From NCBI GenBank assembly GCA_029449245.1, contig JANATF010000009.1, positions 868,001-932,000 on the forward strand: a DNA stretch of 64,000 bases, in the 5' to 3' direction. Origin of the DNA: Mortierella alpina (lineage: Eukaryota; Mortierellomycota; Mortierellomycetes; Mortierellales; Mortierellaceae). A model generated the notes under the pieces. That model was not told the origin of the DNA, made no database searches, and saw nothing but the letters and a program-made list of their open reading frames with translations. Below, in pieces: positions 41,818-56,334 of the stretch. Position 1 is the stretch's first letter, and each line of letters begins with the position of its first letter. Both the position numbers and the translations under genes were made by a program.

Positions 41818-44800
41818 ATGGAAAAGCCTACACGTCACAGAAATTTGATGAAAGGTCCTCCGGCAACAACTACCTCGGGTAGGAGCACTAGGAGAATCGA
41901 TTTGTTGTCGCGATTTTCCGTCATCAGAAATGCGTACACCAACAACTCTGTCGAGCGAGCTCATTCGATCCTGGAGAAGGATATTGCGCGATTTGGAACC
42001 AAAGAGAACAGTGTCATCTACGTGGACGGTCTTCAGGCTGTCGAGAAGGAACACACTGCCCTAATTCGTCAGGAAGCTAGGAAGAAGGCCGCAGAGCGTT
42101 GTGAGAAGAGCTTGGATATTCTGGAGGAAAGGATCAGCAAGGCGATGAAGGTCCGGAAGAGACACTTTTCGGACGTGAAGGCAAGCTTGGCTTTGACTTT
42201 TTACTGGTCCTTGACTATGCGCGACTCCTTTGTGGAATACATGACTCGCGCGGGCTGGAAAGTAGAGGCTTGCGACACTGAGGCGGACGTCGCTATCGCT
42301 CGAGACTGCCAACCTGGAGATATTGTGGTCTCGGCCGACAGTGATATGTTCGCATACTTCACCATCTCCGTTCTGTGGCGCCCAGTTTCACGGAGCCAGA
42401 TTCTCGTATACAACATCCTTGATGTCTGCCAAGTTCTTGAGGTTTCCAGGATACAGCTGACTGCGTTGGCAGTCGTCTCCGCTAATGACTATGGGAAGAA
42501 TATCTATTCCCTTGGACCCGCAACCAACTTTTCAATCATCAAGTCTTTGGTGAAGCCAGGTAAGTATCTGATAATCAAAATATTATGGAGTTTGGCTGTA
42601 TAGTTATTCACACAACTCCTCTTCATTCCATAGCTGTACGAGACACTGTGGAGTCCTATTTGAACGACCCCAAGGTCGTACTATGCAACACAGACAGCAA
42701 AACATTTGAATATCCTATCAGAGTCTTTGTCCTTCACCAACAAACCCCCATCGGCGATCCTTGTCCCTTGCCTTCATCCGGCATGTCCTACAGTGAACTT
42801 TACAAACACTTCAATGATCTCCAGTGCCTATATCACAAGAACAAGAATTCTCTTGGTCAGCAGAAAAGGTTTGTTTACTAGGTCATTTATCAAAATCGCT
42901 CCTCACTTGAAATTTGGCATTCAGCAATCGTCTCACTGCCCGTCTTGCTAATTTCTTTGATGTAACTAGTACTGGCAAGGATATCGTCCGCATCCGCTCC
43001 TCACAGTGCATCATGCGCTACAAGACAGTTGAGTCACCTGCTATTTCAAAGTCCGGACAGCCGCCGTCGGCTCAACAGCTCACACAGAACCCTCAGAATA
43101 TGTCTGTGGCTAATCTACCAGCCCAGAAGTCAACAGGTCACCCACCGTTGCAAAGGACACGGACATCACGGAATCGCCCCAGGTACTCATTCAAAGCAAG
43201 GAAAGGAGTAACAACCTCCCCACCCCCGAAAAGCATGAAACAGAACGTTTTCAAGCCGTACAAGGAGAACACGGACACTCTTGGAGAGCCTCCCGATCCT
43301 GAAACCCCACCCAAAATCAAGATCAAGCCTGTGCTGAAGACCTTGTCGTCAAGATCTTCAAGCAAACGTCTTAAATTGGCCATTAAACGCCAAATGTCCT
43401 ACCACCACCCAGTCTCGTCGCTAGATGTTGGTACGTTGCACGCGAATGTTGGACGTGTCGCGGGAGATGACTCGGCTCTGCGATCGCAAACTATTCAGTG
43501 TGTTCAGGACGCGGTCCGCGATGCTACCCGTATAAAACGCAAAGCCCAGCGAATACTCGGTCGATTCGTCGAGCATGCAAACCGCATGAGGCCGAACCTT
43601 GATGACATTGATCGAGCTTTCTTGGATCTTCTCTGTCCACGGGTCACCAAAAAGGACGCCAAGGAGTATAAAGATGGCAAGGACGATGGCAAGGACGATG
43701 GTGAGGATGATCTTGCTGATCCGGGCTCAACGTCAACTGTCAAGAAAAGTGATCATGGATCTTTCATCTGGAGCTTCTTGGCGCACCTCTATACAGGAAA
43801 TTACCCCAAGGCAAGCGGCGTCGGTCAGAGTGTCGATCACTTCATCAAGCGCCTTAGTGAACTTGGGTTATACACCCCGCCTCGATCCCGTTCCGATGTC
43901 AATGAGAAAACACCCTTCTGTGCGTCGGACCTGCTTGAATCCGTCTCAGTCCAGTTGAGAGTGGAGCTGAAAAACATGTATAAGAATGGTTCTTGCGATA
44001 TGCACCAACAGGTACAAGTCGGGCCTACTATTGATTGCCTAATGTGCATTGAATGCTTGAATTTTGTCTCTTACCTAATATTTTTATTGTTTGTATTTTA
44101 GCTGGTAAAGATCTAGAAAAAAGGGCTACTGGGACCCAGTGTTGACATTGAGATCCAGGAGAGTAGATCTGCAGTCGAGAATTTTCTCGCCCTCAACAAG
44201 CTTTCCCGAAATCCTCGAAGGATCATCCCTCTGACTTCGTCAAAGCAACCATTTGTTACATTCTCGGAGCGGGAACTTGTGGGGTTCTTTTTCTCGCGTG
44301 GAGGAGTCTTGCGAGCAAGAATTCAAGAGCTGGTCCCGGGTCATTGCACGTCTATCATTGATGCGCAGGAGTGGGTGTCAGAACAGGAGCCGGGGCTGTT
44401 CATCAAGAGCTTTCTTGTTGATATTGCTCCCGACAATCTGACCGTTCGTCAACGAGGTAAAGTTGGACATCGCGCTGCAATCGAGCTACCCACTCTTGAC
44501 ACGCTCGAGACCCACTTGAGGGTGTTGGACGACAAGGACTTCCAACCGGAAACCTACACTCGCAAGCGGTATTTTCCACAAGGATCAATCCGAACAAATG
44601 GCTTTAATCTGCAGGTGCTCTGCTTCAAGGTGCGAGAACTGTTATCTGTTAAATACAGACGGCTGCCCGACGATCGCTTACCATCCCGGTTGACCTCCAC
44701 TGGTGACTTCCTAACGGAAATCCGAAATGTGGTAACCACCAAGGAAGACGTAGCAAGACTTTGGCCCAATGTTGACGCTCAAGATATCAAGATCCTGACC

Positions 44801-45901
44801 CTTGATGCTGGACAGGCATATGTCGTGGGTGCCTATGCACACCTATCAAAATCGTCCAAAGTCAAGGATCCAGCACAAGAGGCGCCCTCGTCTGTCACGC
44901 GCACTCTCCCTGTCACCTCAGCTTCAACCGCAACAGCACAGGATCCGATGCAGCCGCAGGTGATTTCCACGCCATCATCAGCAGAGCACAAGAGCACCCT
45001 TCACCATAACTTGGCGGTTAACCAAAAAGCAGTACTGCAGCCCATGTTTCGCTACAGGCGCTGGCTCGAGAACGAAAAGAATCTGAACCCAGAGGGCCCG
45101 GAGCAACAACAGCCCTCGAAACCAGATATTGGGTTGCAGTCGATTGCGGATATCGAGTCCCAGCTCCCACCTCTCCGAGGTCCCGATGTCAGTGTGATGG
45201 ACTATGTGACCAAATTGGAGGAGGTGGAGGAACGCCTCTTGAATTTCTACAATGGCAACAATAATCGCTACCTCAAACACACCTGGGATATGAAGCGAGC
45301 CCAGCACAGGGAGTATCAGGCTATCGCCAATAGCCTGCTTGGAATCGTTGGCGGCAGTATTGGAGAGCAACGCAAGGACGACAACGCAGTGGTGATTGGT
45401 GTGGGTCTTGGTGATTTCAAGAGTCTGGGTCGTCTGTCATCCCTGCACACGACATTCTTGTCATATTTCATCCGTTTGGTACGCAAAAACAGGCACGATT
45501 GAAAATGCCTTTGAACAACCGAGCGCGGACGATTAACATCTCATATCTACATACTTCAGGCCAGATCTCTCGGGTACATTGTTGTGGGTATAAACGAATT
45601 TTATACCTCCAAAAAATGCCCCGACTGTCAAGACTTCATCGCTCAAGTGACGATACGTCAGTTGTACTGTAGGAAATGTGGCCGGTATCAGCACAGGGAC
45701 GTCATGGCCGCAGAAAACATGTCCATTGCCCTACAAGAGCACCTTTTGAGGCAGGAGAGACCACTATATCTCCATCCAATGACAGCAGATGGCTCATATC
45801 CGTGGAAGAAGTCGAGTTCAGGACCAGAGCCAACGGCTCGTCCGAAAAGATCCACGTCCATCTCAGAGGAAAGCCCCAGCAAGAAAGCCAAGCAACTCTA
45901 G
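41818..45901 (+). CDS. Composite XPG/FEN1-like and Fanzor (TnpB-like) nuclease
   Basis: Exons 41818-42559, 42634-42868, 42925-44011, 44117-45478 and 45560-45901 would encode 1255 residues; all phases match. Residues 1-325 resemble an XPG/FEN1 PIN-type nuclease: VIYVDGLQAVEKEHT, GWKVEACDTEADVAIARD, DIVVSADSDMFAY and a helix-hairpin-like LTALAVVSANDYGKNIYSLG. The expected XPG N-terminal segment with its first catalytic Asp is short or absent. The middle (about 330-690) is basic, Pro/Ser-rich, with a KDDGKDDGEDD tract. The C-terminal 560 residues are Fanzor/TnpB-like: RuvC-I at ILTLDAGQAYVVGAY (about residue 917), a RuvC-II-like VVIGVGLGDFKS (about 1113), then YIVVGINEFYTSKKCPDC with YCRKCG zinc finger and RuvC-III HRDVMAAENM. 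Fanzors are eukaryotic RNA-guided nucleases linked to transposons. The exon 4 acceptor is in question because the nearer AG would bring an in-frame TAG. One composite gene or two adjacent pieces both remain possible. Confidence 0.78.
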
Positions 45902-45970
45902 TCTTTGTGTGTCAGGCCACACACACCCACATGCTGATTGTATGTACTTTGTAGACTAGATTCGTCGTCG

Positions 45971-45978
45971 TGACGTCA
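45971..45978. promoter_or_regulatory. CRE/ATF palindrome TGACGTCA
   Basis: A perfect TGACGTCA 96 bp upstream of the SRP19 ATG; the second such palindrome in the window. Confidence 0.55.
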
Positions 45979-46073
45979 TAGCCTAGGGAGCACACTTTCA
46001 AAATTGATATCTCGCCTACTTAATCCATTGACCAACACGGACACAGGAGCACCATCGCACACCATTTCGCAGC

Positions 46074-47227
46074 ATGTCCAAGACCTCAAGTTTGAATCTG
46101 CTCCGCAAGAGCAACACGGAGTCGTTTTTCCTGGAAGAATCCGATGACGAGAACAGAGATGGCGGCGTGCACGAGGAGGACGACTTTGACCTCGACAACA
46201 TGGATTTTCCCTTACCAACAGATGACCAGCTGGTAGCCTCACCCTCCAACCTCCACAACAGCCACGGCATCTCGAGCTCAACACCTTTAACTCCTGAGCA
46301 GTTGGCCCAGATCCAGAGTTTAATGGACACTGGAGCTGTCGGCGGAAAAGGCAACGTGGGCGAGAACGGTGTGCGATATGTCTCCATGGAGGAGGCTGAC
46401 CAGTTCAAGAAGTAAGCAAAAAAACCAACTCTTTCTTGCCTTTGCGAATTGTTATTTCCCCTATTGTCTTCGGGAAGAAGGTTTTCAGCCGGACAGCGGG
46501 TTCAAAGACGGATCGGATTGGATCAAAAGAAGAGATCAACTCACCTTTGGACCCCATCATTCCTCCTTCCGTGTGTCGTAGCTGGATGTGTGTGTACCCA
46601 TGCTACATTGACGGCACCAAGACCGTCGCAGAAGGACGCAGGATCCCACAGTCAAAGGCGTGCATCAAACAGCCCTGGGCCAAGGACATTGTCGAGGCGC
46701 TGAAGGAACTCAGGCTCTCGCAGGCGTTTGAACCTGGAAAGACACATCCTCGCGACTGGGCCAACCGAGGACGCGTGCGCGTGCTGTTCAAGGAAAACGG
46801 TCGCTTCTGTCATGCCACCATCCACTCGAGTAAGTTGAGAACACACACAAAAAAAAAAGGCGGGGGGGGGGGAGGTGTCGTTGGAACGGCTCTCTAAATA
46901 ATATATCTGATCATCACTACCACCACAGAGCGTGAACTGCTGGTTAGATTAGCTGCCTCGATCAACAAGATCCACGCCAAGGAGGAGAGCTCAGCCAACA
47001 AGCGTCCCGAGTTCTCGCCGCTTTCACCCCTGACCCCACTCTCGATCGTCATGCCAGGCATGGCCGGTGCTGATCCGTTGGCAGGTTTCTTGGGAGGCAA
47101 CGACACAACAGAATCATCACAAGAGCAGATTGGAGAGTCTTCCTCGAGCGCAGCGCAGCCTACGCCTGAATCAAAACGTCAAAAGAAGCTGGCCAAGAAG
47201 CCCAAGAGAGTCATGATCCGTGGATGA
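46074..47227 (+). CDS. SEC65: Signal recognition particle 19 kDa subunit (Sec65)
   Basis: Binds SRP RNA and prepares it for SRP54 loading, for co-translational targeting to the ER. Exons 46074-46411, 46582-46829 and 46929-47227 give 294 residues, larger than animal SRP19 (about 144) and like yeast Sec65, with an extra acidic head. The core is in exon 2: WMCVYPCYIDGTKTVAEGRR, IPQSKACIKQPWAKDIVEAL, HPRDWANRGRVRVLFKENG. The C-terminus is a linker of Ser/Pro followed by a basic tail (KRQKKLAKKPKRVMIRG) typical for RNA contact. Intron 2 starts with a purine-rich run (a8, g10). It ends 67 bp from the convergent ECD gene. Confidence 0.95.
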
Positions 47228-47294
47228 AGAACAAGCAACGCTTTTAATATTAAAAAAAAACTATATATATACAATGCACGGTGCCGTGAATACA

Positions 47295-50627
<3,333 letters not shown>

Positions 50628-50995
50628 GGGATTTCGTTCTTGAGGAATGGGGGACAAGGAACAATGCGCTTTTGCATTGTCAATGTTGATCAAAGCTGAG
50701 CAGGAGGCGGCGGGCCTTGCGGGACTGCGTTTCACACTTTTTTTTTAAACATCCGCAGCAACAAAACCCCACGCGTCCACAAATGCGTGCAGCAAAAAAA
50801 AAATGAACAAGATTTTGGAGCAATCTTCCACCTCATCTGTACAGCCCTCCGCATGTCCCTCGCGAGCGGTACTTATCCAGAAGTGACATCTGCCCACTTT
50901 CAATTGATTCCAATAGCAGCGGGGACTCTCCAGGTTTCTGAAGCTGTGCCCCGTTGAAAAATTCAAAAGGCGGCCCTCCGAGGCTGGTGACCTCA

Positions 50996-51036
50996 AACAA
51001 ACGCAATCGTATTAAACAAACGCAATCGTATTAAAC
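50996..51036 (+). repeat. 19-bp direct duplication
   Basis: Two perfect copies of caaacgcaatcgtattaaa in tandem. Confidence 0.9.
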
Positions 51037-51079
51037 GTGAGTAACTGCCCTTTTCAACACGATCATGGTGTGGTGCGCA

Positions 51080-51096
51080 GCGACGCCAGCGCCGGT
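51080..51096 (+). repeat. Left arm of a 17-bp perfect inverted repeat
   Basis: gcgacgccagcgccggt; its exact reverse complement is at 53290-53306. The pair encloses 2.2 kb. Confidence 0.7.
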
Positions 51097-52254
51097 CTTA
51101 TATAAGCATACCTTCCATGGCGAATCCTAACTTATTTTTGTCGCTTGTCGTTTTGAGCACAACGGTCAAGACAGAAACGTGAAACGAAAGGACGTTGCTT
51201 CTTTGACCCGCAAAGACACTGCTGACACTGAAATTGCACTTGCACCAATGAATGTGAACCAAACTGCATTGACGCCTAGTGGCTATTGTGAGTAAGACTC
51301 GTCATGCTCATTCAAAGATACTGCGCACCAGACGAGAGAGACTCTTTGCAAGACGCTTCCAAAGTGAAGTGAGTAGAATCAAGACGTGGTTATTAATGGA
51401 CAAGAGTCCTTTGCTCATGGAGACAGATTACCCCGCAGTTACGTCTACCTAGCCGTATTAAGTTGAACCTTGGCGAGGACCTTGGTGTACGCATGCAACC
51501 TCATTATTGTTAAACGCCGATGATCCAGTGGTTTTGGCAAATTGAGGTAGAGACCAGTAGTGGACGCCATTCAATCGTTAGACTGCCACAACTCCTAATA
51601 TAACCAAACACGTTCATTATCCTTGGATGAGAAGTGTTTCGATTTACGACCTTGGAAGACAATATTACAATCCACGTGGACCTCCTTCTTGGTTATAGAC
51701 CCTGATTTGAAGTTGCGCACAATCCCCCCACCCTGCTCCTCTTCGCCCAAAGTTCACACAGTTTGATGCATGGAGATCTAGACGCGAAAATGGCGTTCGA
51801 TGCTGGACTGCACATTATTTGTCGTGCTTCATGCCTTGCATGACGGAAAAGGAGCATGGGTGCTCTCCAAGATGGTGGCCACCAGGTACCAGGAACAGGA
51901 TATGTAGGTGAGACATCGAACTACTGATTCGACCTGCCTTCCAATTCTCACGCCGCACTGGCGGCCCTTTATGAAATGCAAGGTACAGATGAAGACTTCG
52001 AATGGCCTTACCTGGATACTGCTCAGTAAAATAGTACATGCATGCATGTCGTTTTTTCAACACCCTAGTTCTCAAAACCCATGGATCTGATAAACTCCCC
52101 CATCCTCTCGACGCGACATTTATTCTGCCAGATTAATGCCACCCCTAAAAATTCGGACTTGGATACTGCTCTCCAGCGCCGTCCTTGTCTAATGTGACAT
52201 CCGGTGAAGGGTGCACAAAGATGGTTCTTGTGTTCAGGTACTGCTTTATGCTAG

Positions 52255-52283
52255 GCATTGCCATGTGCGTCAATTGTACCAAA
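52255..52283 (-). repeat. Dispersed repeat copy 2
   Basis: Matches 38139-38167 at 26 of 29 positions. On the minus strand it encodes GQFGTIDAHGNA then a stop, so this copy is broken. Confidence 0.5.
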
Positions 52284-53289
52284 CTGACCATATCCTCTTG
52301 TTGAGTTTCTCATCGAACAGTATCTCACTTTCTGGTGGCGCCCACTGCTGGCCATAACTTCATTTGTAGTGGTTGAACAGCCATCAAAACGTCAATCTCT
52401 CGAATGAGACCGTACGACAGTATGTAAACAGGGCTACGTCGATAAAACGGCGCGATCACCTGCCACTTTGAGTAAGTGGCACTTATACAACTTGACCTCA
52501 TTTATGTCCGCGTCTACATTCCTCTTATTTTGGCAGCATCAATCAAGTACTCGCCGCCTTTCTGTCTCCAACAATGACGAATTCAATTGACATAAACTAC
52601 TGTAAACTAATTCACTTGCAGACTGGATTGAGCGAGTTTCCTGTCAGTACCCTCTCTGTTCTTCAAAGAAGCACCCCCTAGGCTCATCTTCTTTTCTTTC
52701 TTCATTAACTCTTCTCATCGCTCTTTCGTATTCCGGCGGACCGCCAATTTCATTAAAGGGGCATGAGAATGGGTTCACTGGATGATTGCTTTAGGGCACA
52801 GTTTTTGCAACATGAGGAGAGTTTAGGGCTCAAATTGGGGCTATCATGTACATATGTAAAGTTCACATATATAATTTGAGCGGCAGGAAAATATGTTGAA
52901 GGTTCAATAATGAGGCTCGAAAGGGATTGCCCCTTTGAGACCTCAGAACTGTTTATAGCCCGCTGAAGTTTCCCTCCACGAGGGCAGAATTATAATTCCA
53001 TGGTACGCTCATGTGTGATGTTTCGAATCTCCGATGGTATCCATGCAATGGTACCCAACCACTCGTTTATTCGCCAACCCCGCCAATGAATATCATCCTC
53101 AAAAGTCTACAATACCTTGAGCAAGATATGGTAGATCGAAATAGATCGTCATGTATATATGTACAGTATATCATTTATACTTGACGACTTCCACCACAGT
53201 CAGTTGGCCAAAAAAAAATAAAAATTGACCATGCATTTTAGAACAGACGCACTAGTTGACTCGCTCAGCGCGACTCACGACCACCTGAA

Positions 53290-53306
53290 ACCGGCGCTGG
53301 CGTCGC
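53290..53306 (-). repeat. Right arm of a 17-bp perfect inverted repeat
   Basis: accggcgctggcgtcgc, the reverse complement of 51080-51096. Confidence 0.7.
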
Positions 53307-53439
53307 CGGTGATCAATGAAGTCGCGTGGCATAAAGGAGATTCGTAATTCTTCAAAGAAACTCAACATTCACATTTATTGTAATAGGAGCTTCTTTGCGC
53401 AGAAATGATCATTAGAGGAGTACTAGAGTAGGGAGATGT

Positions 53440-54096
53440 TTAGGCAGTGGCAGCCTCGTTCTTGCCGTTCTTGTTGTGCCCGTTGCTCTTGATAAGACCG
53501 GAACCAGTCTTAATGATAGCGTCCTTGATCTGATCCTTGAAGTTAGCGGGGCACTGCTCCAAAACCTTGGTGAAGCCCTTGCCGCTAATATCGTGGAAAA
53601 GATCCTGGTAGGTGTCGTACTTCTTGATGATAGGGTAAAGGCAGTCGCAGATGCCGGTAAGAGCTCCTCCGGACATGGCATTGATGGCAGTCTTGACAGC
53701 CTTGACGATCCAGTTATCTTTCTCGCACCAGGAGCCAGAGTTCTTGAGCTGCTTGAAAATACCCTCACCGAACTTGCCGGAGAAGATCAACTTGAGGTTG
53801 TGCCAGTAGTTCATGAAGTAGTCCTTGATCTCGGTGAAGATGCTGGCACGACGGGCAAGACCTTGGCGACGGCGATCGGCAGTGGTGCCCATCTCATGGC
53901 CGGGCTCCTCGAAGGGGATTGATTTAAAAATGTCCTCAAGCATGAGGTCCAATTCGGTGGAGGACTTGGTGCAGAACAACTCGAGACCAGAGTCAGGCTG
54001 GCAGGCAACGGAGGGCTTCTTGGCCTCGGCGCCGACGCAGAAGACTGCGATCACGCAGGCAAGGAGGGTGAAGAAATGGAAGAGTGAGAATTTCAT
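53440..54096 (-). CDS. Small secreted protein with kexin-like site, copy 1
   Basis: Unknown family. Single exon, 218 residues. A signal peptide (FHFFTLLACVIAVFCVGAEA) precedes a propeptide-like acidic segment and a poly-basic stretch ending ARR|ASIFTEIKDYF, a likely Kex2/furin-type site. The putative mature part has four cysteines in a conserved order: SWCE, GICDCLYP, QCP, with aromatic and Lys-rich helices (DYFMNYW, FSGKFGEGIFKQL) and a Lys/Asn-rich tail. It aligns over nearly its whole length with the protein at 56335. A TATA box lies about 125 bp upstream. Secreted peptide or effector-like function is inference from layout only. Confidence 0.82.
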   Translation of the reverse strand: MKFSLFHFFTLLACVIAVFCVGAEAKKPSVACQPDSGLELFCTKSSTELDLMLEDIFKSIPFEEPGHEMGTTADRRRQGLARRASIFTEIKDYFMNYWHNLKLIFSGKFGEGIFKQLKNSGSWCEKDNWIVKAVKTAINAMSGGALTGICDCLYPIIKKYDTYQDLFHDISGKGFTKVLEQCPANFKDQIKDAIIKTGSGLIKSNGHNKNGKNEAATA

Positions 54097-56334
54097 CGTG
54101 AAAAGAGGGATGTTGGGGCGAAAGAATGTAAGGCAAGGGTTTGGAGTCGGGAAGGAGGAGGTCGAGAGGACTGGGGATCAGATTGATGATGTTCCCAAAA
54201 GAGCGGGAGAGGCGCCTTCTTTTATACCCAACCTGGAAACTTCTTGAATAGCGTTAATTCAATGTTCATCCTCTTAGTGTAGCCCACTGTAGGTGCCGAC
54301 TTGGCCGTCCTTGTTGGAGAATACCACATGTGCAACCATATTGCATGAAGCAAGTCCTTGAACGACTCATGAGTGGCACAGAATAGAGTCCTTGCAATAT
54401 GTACGGTTAACAAAGAGGTACAGTAGTCGATGGAATTATACTTCACTGCGCTCTCGTGAAAGCTCAGGGGCGTGTTTGCTGAACATATGCAGTAGAGTAA
54501 CGTCCACAGAAGAATGTGTTCATTCGTTCGATTATGTTCAGAATCATAAGTTACCTACCACTGCAGGCTTTGTTCTGGCGCAAATGGACGAAGAACTCCT
54601 TTATATCGGAAAACATACGTTGCTCCTTCTTGCATGAGGGCTCAACACAAGGGTCGCGTCTGCATTTCGCCGTTTTTACATCTGTGTGCAGTATGTATAG
54701 CTGGGGAAGGAGGGTGGACAATCCCTCTCCCCCGCCCCGTTATGCATGGGCGTGAGCCCAGCAAGCAGATGACCAGAGGATTTCGACAAAAGACACTCCG
54801 CCTGGACCCCACTTTGTCCACACTACGGCAGAATCTGTAGTTAAAGGGACCCAAATTCTTCTCGGGAACTGGAGCTGGGTGTGGAGCGATAGACGGAGGA
54901 AAGAGGTAGCGTTGGGCTTTGACGAAGATGTTGCTTAATGGCTTAACGATCCATTCATTCACAAATTGCTACTGAGCGTGAACTGCAAGACGATGTCCGC
55001 TAAGCGAGATGCTCGTATGTAGACTCGTAGAGCAGCCAGAGAGGCTGCTGGGAATTGAGAGTCCATCATAGTCATAATATATGAGAGCAGATGACGGGAA
55101 GCGCTTAAGAGAAGGAAATGGCTCCATTAGGCAATTGTGCTTACGAGTTGATGTTGTTGACCCTCAAATTGCTTATCTGGGTTGCTCCAGCTATTAATTT
55201 GCAGCAAGTCCTCGCGGCAACCCTTTTCTAGTTCTAGCATTTACAAACTACAGTAGACTATCCCCGCTCGCGAGGTATCTTTTACAGGCGACATTTGAGC
55301 CTGTAAATCATCAGGATAGCCTTTGTAGAAGTACAAATCGACAGTAAAAATTCGACGGTAAAGAAATCAGCGGCGGCAGGGCTACACGCGCCTAATAAGA
55401 GGACATGTGAAGTGCATAGTATTCATGTTACGTACAGTACATGCTTACCTACATGATCATATGCTACTGGAGTGCTGCCATGTCTCATAAATATACGCTA
55501 CTGGACAATTAAAGGAGCCTCCATCGACACTGCGGTATACATGCATAGACTATGAACGGAGACGATCTGAGGGTTGAGACATGGCTAACCCTGAATGCGT
55601 TGAGTTCTTAAAATCTAGGTGTCGACAATACAGTTCCGTGGAAAGGGAAGTTTTTGGGAAAATAATATGGGAGCAAAGGAATGTAAAGCGAGATGGTGTA
55701 CAGTACATACAGTGATAGATTCAGCGATGGTCTAGAGCAGAATCGCGGACGTAGTTTGAATAGCCGAAGAACAAACCTCGCCAGAGACCACTAGGCCATA
55801 TTCATGTCCCATTTTTGCTTCCATTTCGAAAGCCGCTACACCATATAAAAGACGCGACATCTGGAGACCCTCTTCCCAACTGTTAGGGTACTCAGGATAT
55901 AATGTACTTGTATATACGGTACGAAGGTCCACAGTCTACTTTCCATATGGTATGGAAGAACGGGGTAATGTTCCCAACGTGCTCTAATTGTCAAAGTTGA
56001 AGCGTACAAGCCGCTTTTTGAGATGTGCCGCATACTCTGTTCCACTCGCAGGGATGGCACATTTGCGAGGAAGACGACAAGGAGTTGTTCTTTTTGGACA
56101 CAAGTTCGACCTCCCCGTGTTGCAAGAGCCAAGCAACGCGGGCATGATTATCTCCCTACGTAACCCTGTGCCCTCATCCTTCATGATTTTACTCCCACAA
56201 TTTGAAGACCAACCCCTTCCACTTCAAGACCTAGCATTTCGTAACACACCGAGGTTTATTATTGTAGTCAATTGCAATTATCAAGTGTGGCGCGCTGACA
56301 GGACGCGAATTAAGGTGATAAATAATAATAAAAT
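54097..56334. other. Intergenic between the two secreted paralogues
   Basis: About 2.2 kb. No intact gene. The left end is the promoter of copy 1. A perfect 9-bp stem (tttacaggc / gcctgtaaa) lies at 55281-55307 next to cagtagactatccccgctcgcgagg, which resembles a transposon end. A 162-codon plus-strand ORF (55988-56476) runs antisense into copy 2 and I do not trust it. Confidence 0.45.
54221..54226 (-). promoter_or_regulatory. TATA box of secreted protein copy 1
   Basis: Minus strand reads ggttgggTATAAAagaagg, 125-130 bp before the ATG at 54096. Copy 2 has a similar ggttgccatataagaaga before its own start. Confidence 0.5.

Larger units (their letters stand above)
50628..53439. other. Gene-poor region with repeats
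   Basis: About 2.8 kb with no intact gene. AT-richer than the flanks. It holds the ECD promoter, a 19-bp tandem duplication, a pair of 17-bp inverted repeats bounding 2.2 kb, a copy of the FG-x-IDAHGNA repeat, and a hairpin with a TATA-like stretch (about 52461-52492). I read it as decayed mobile DNA. Confidence 0.5.
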
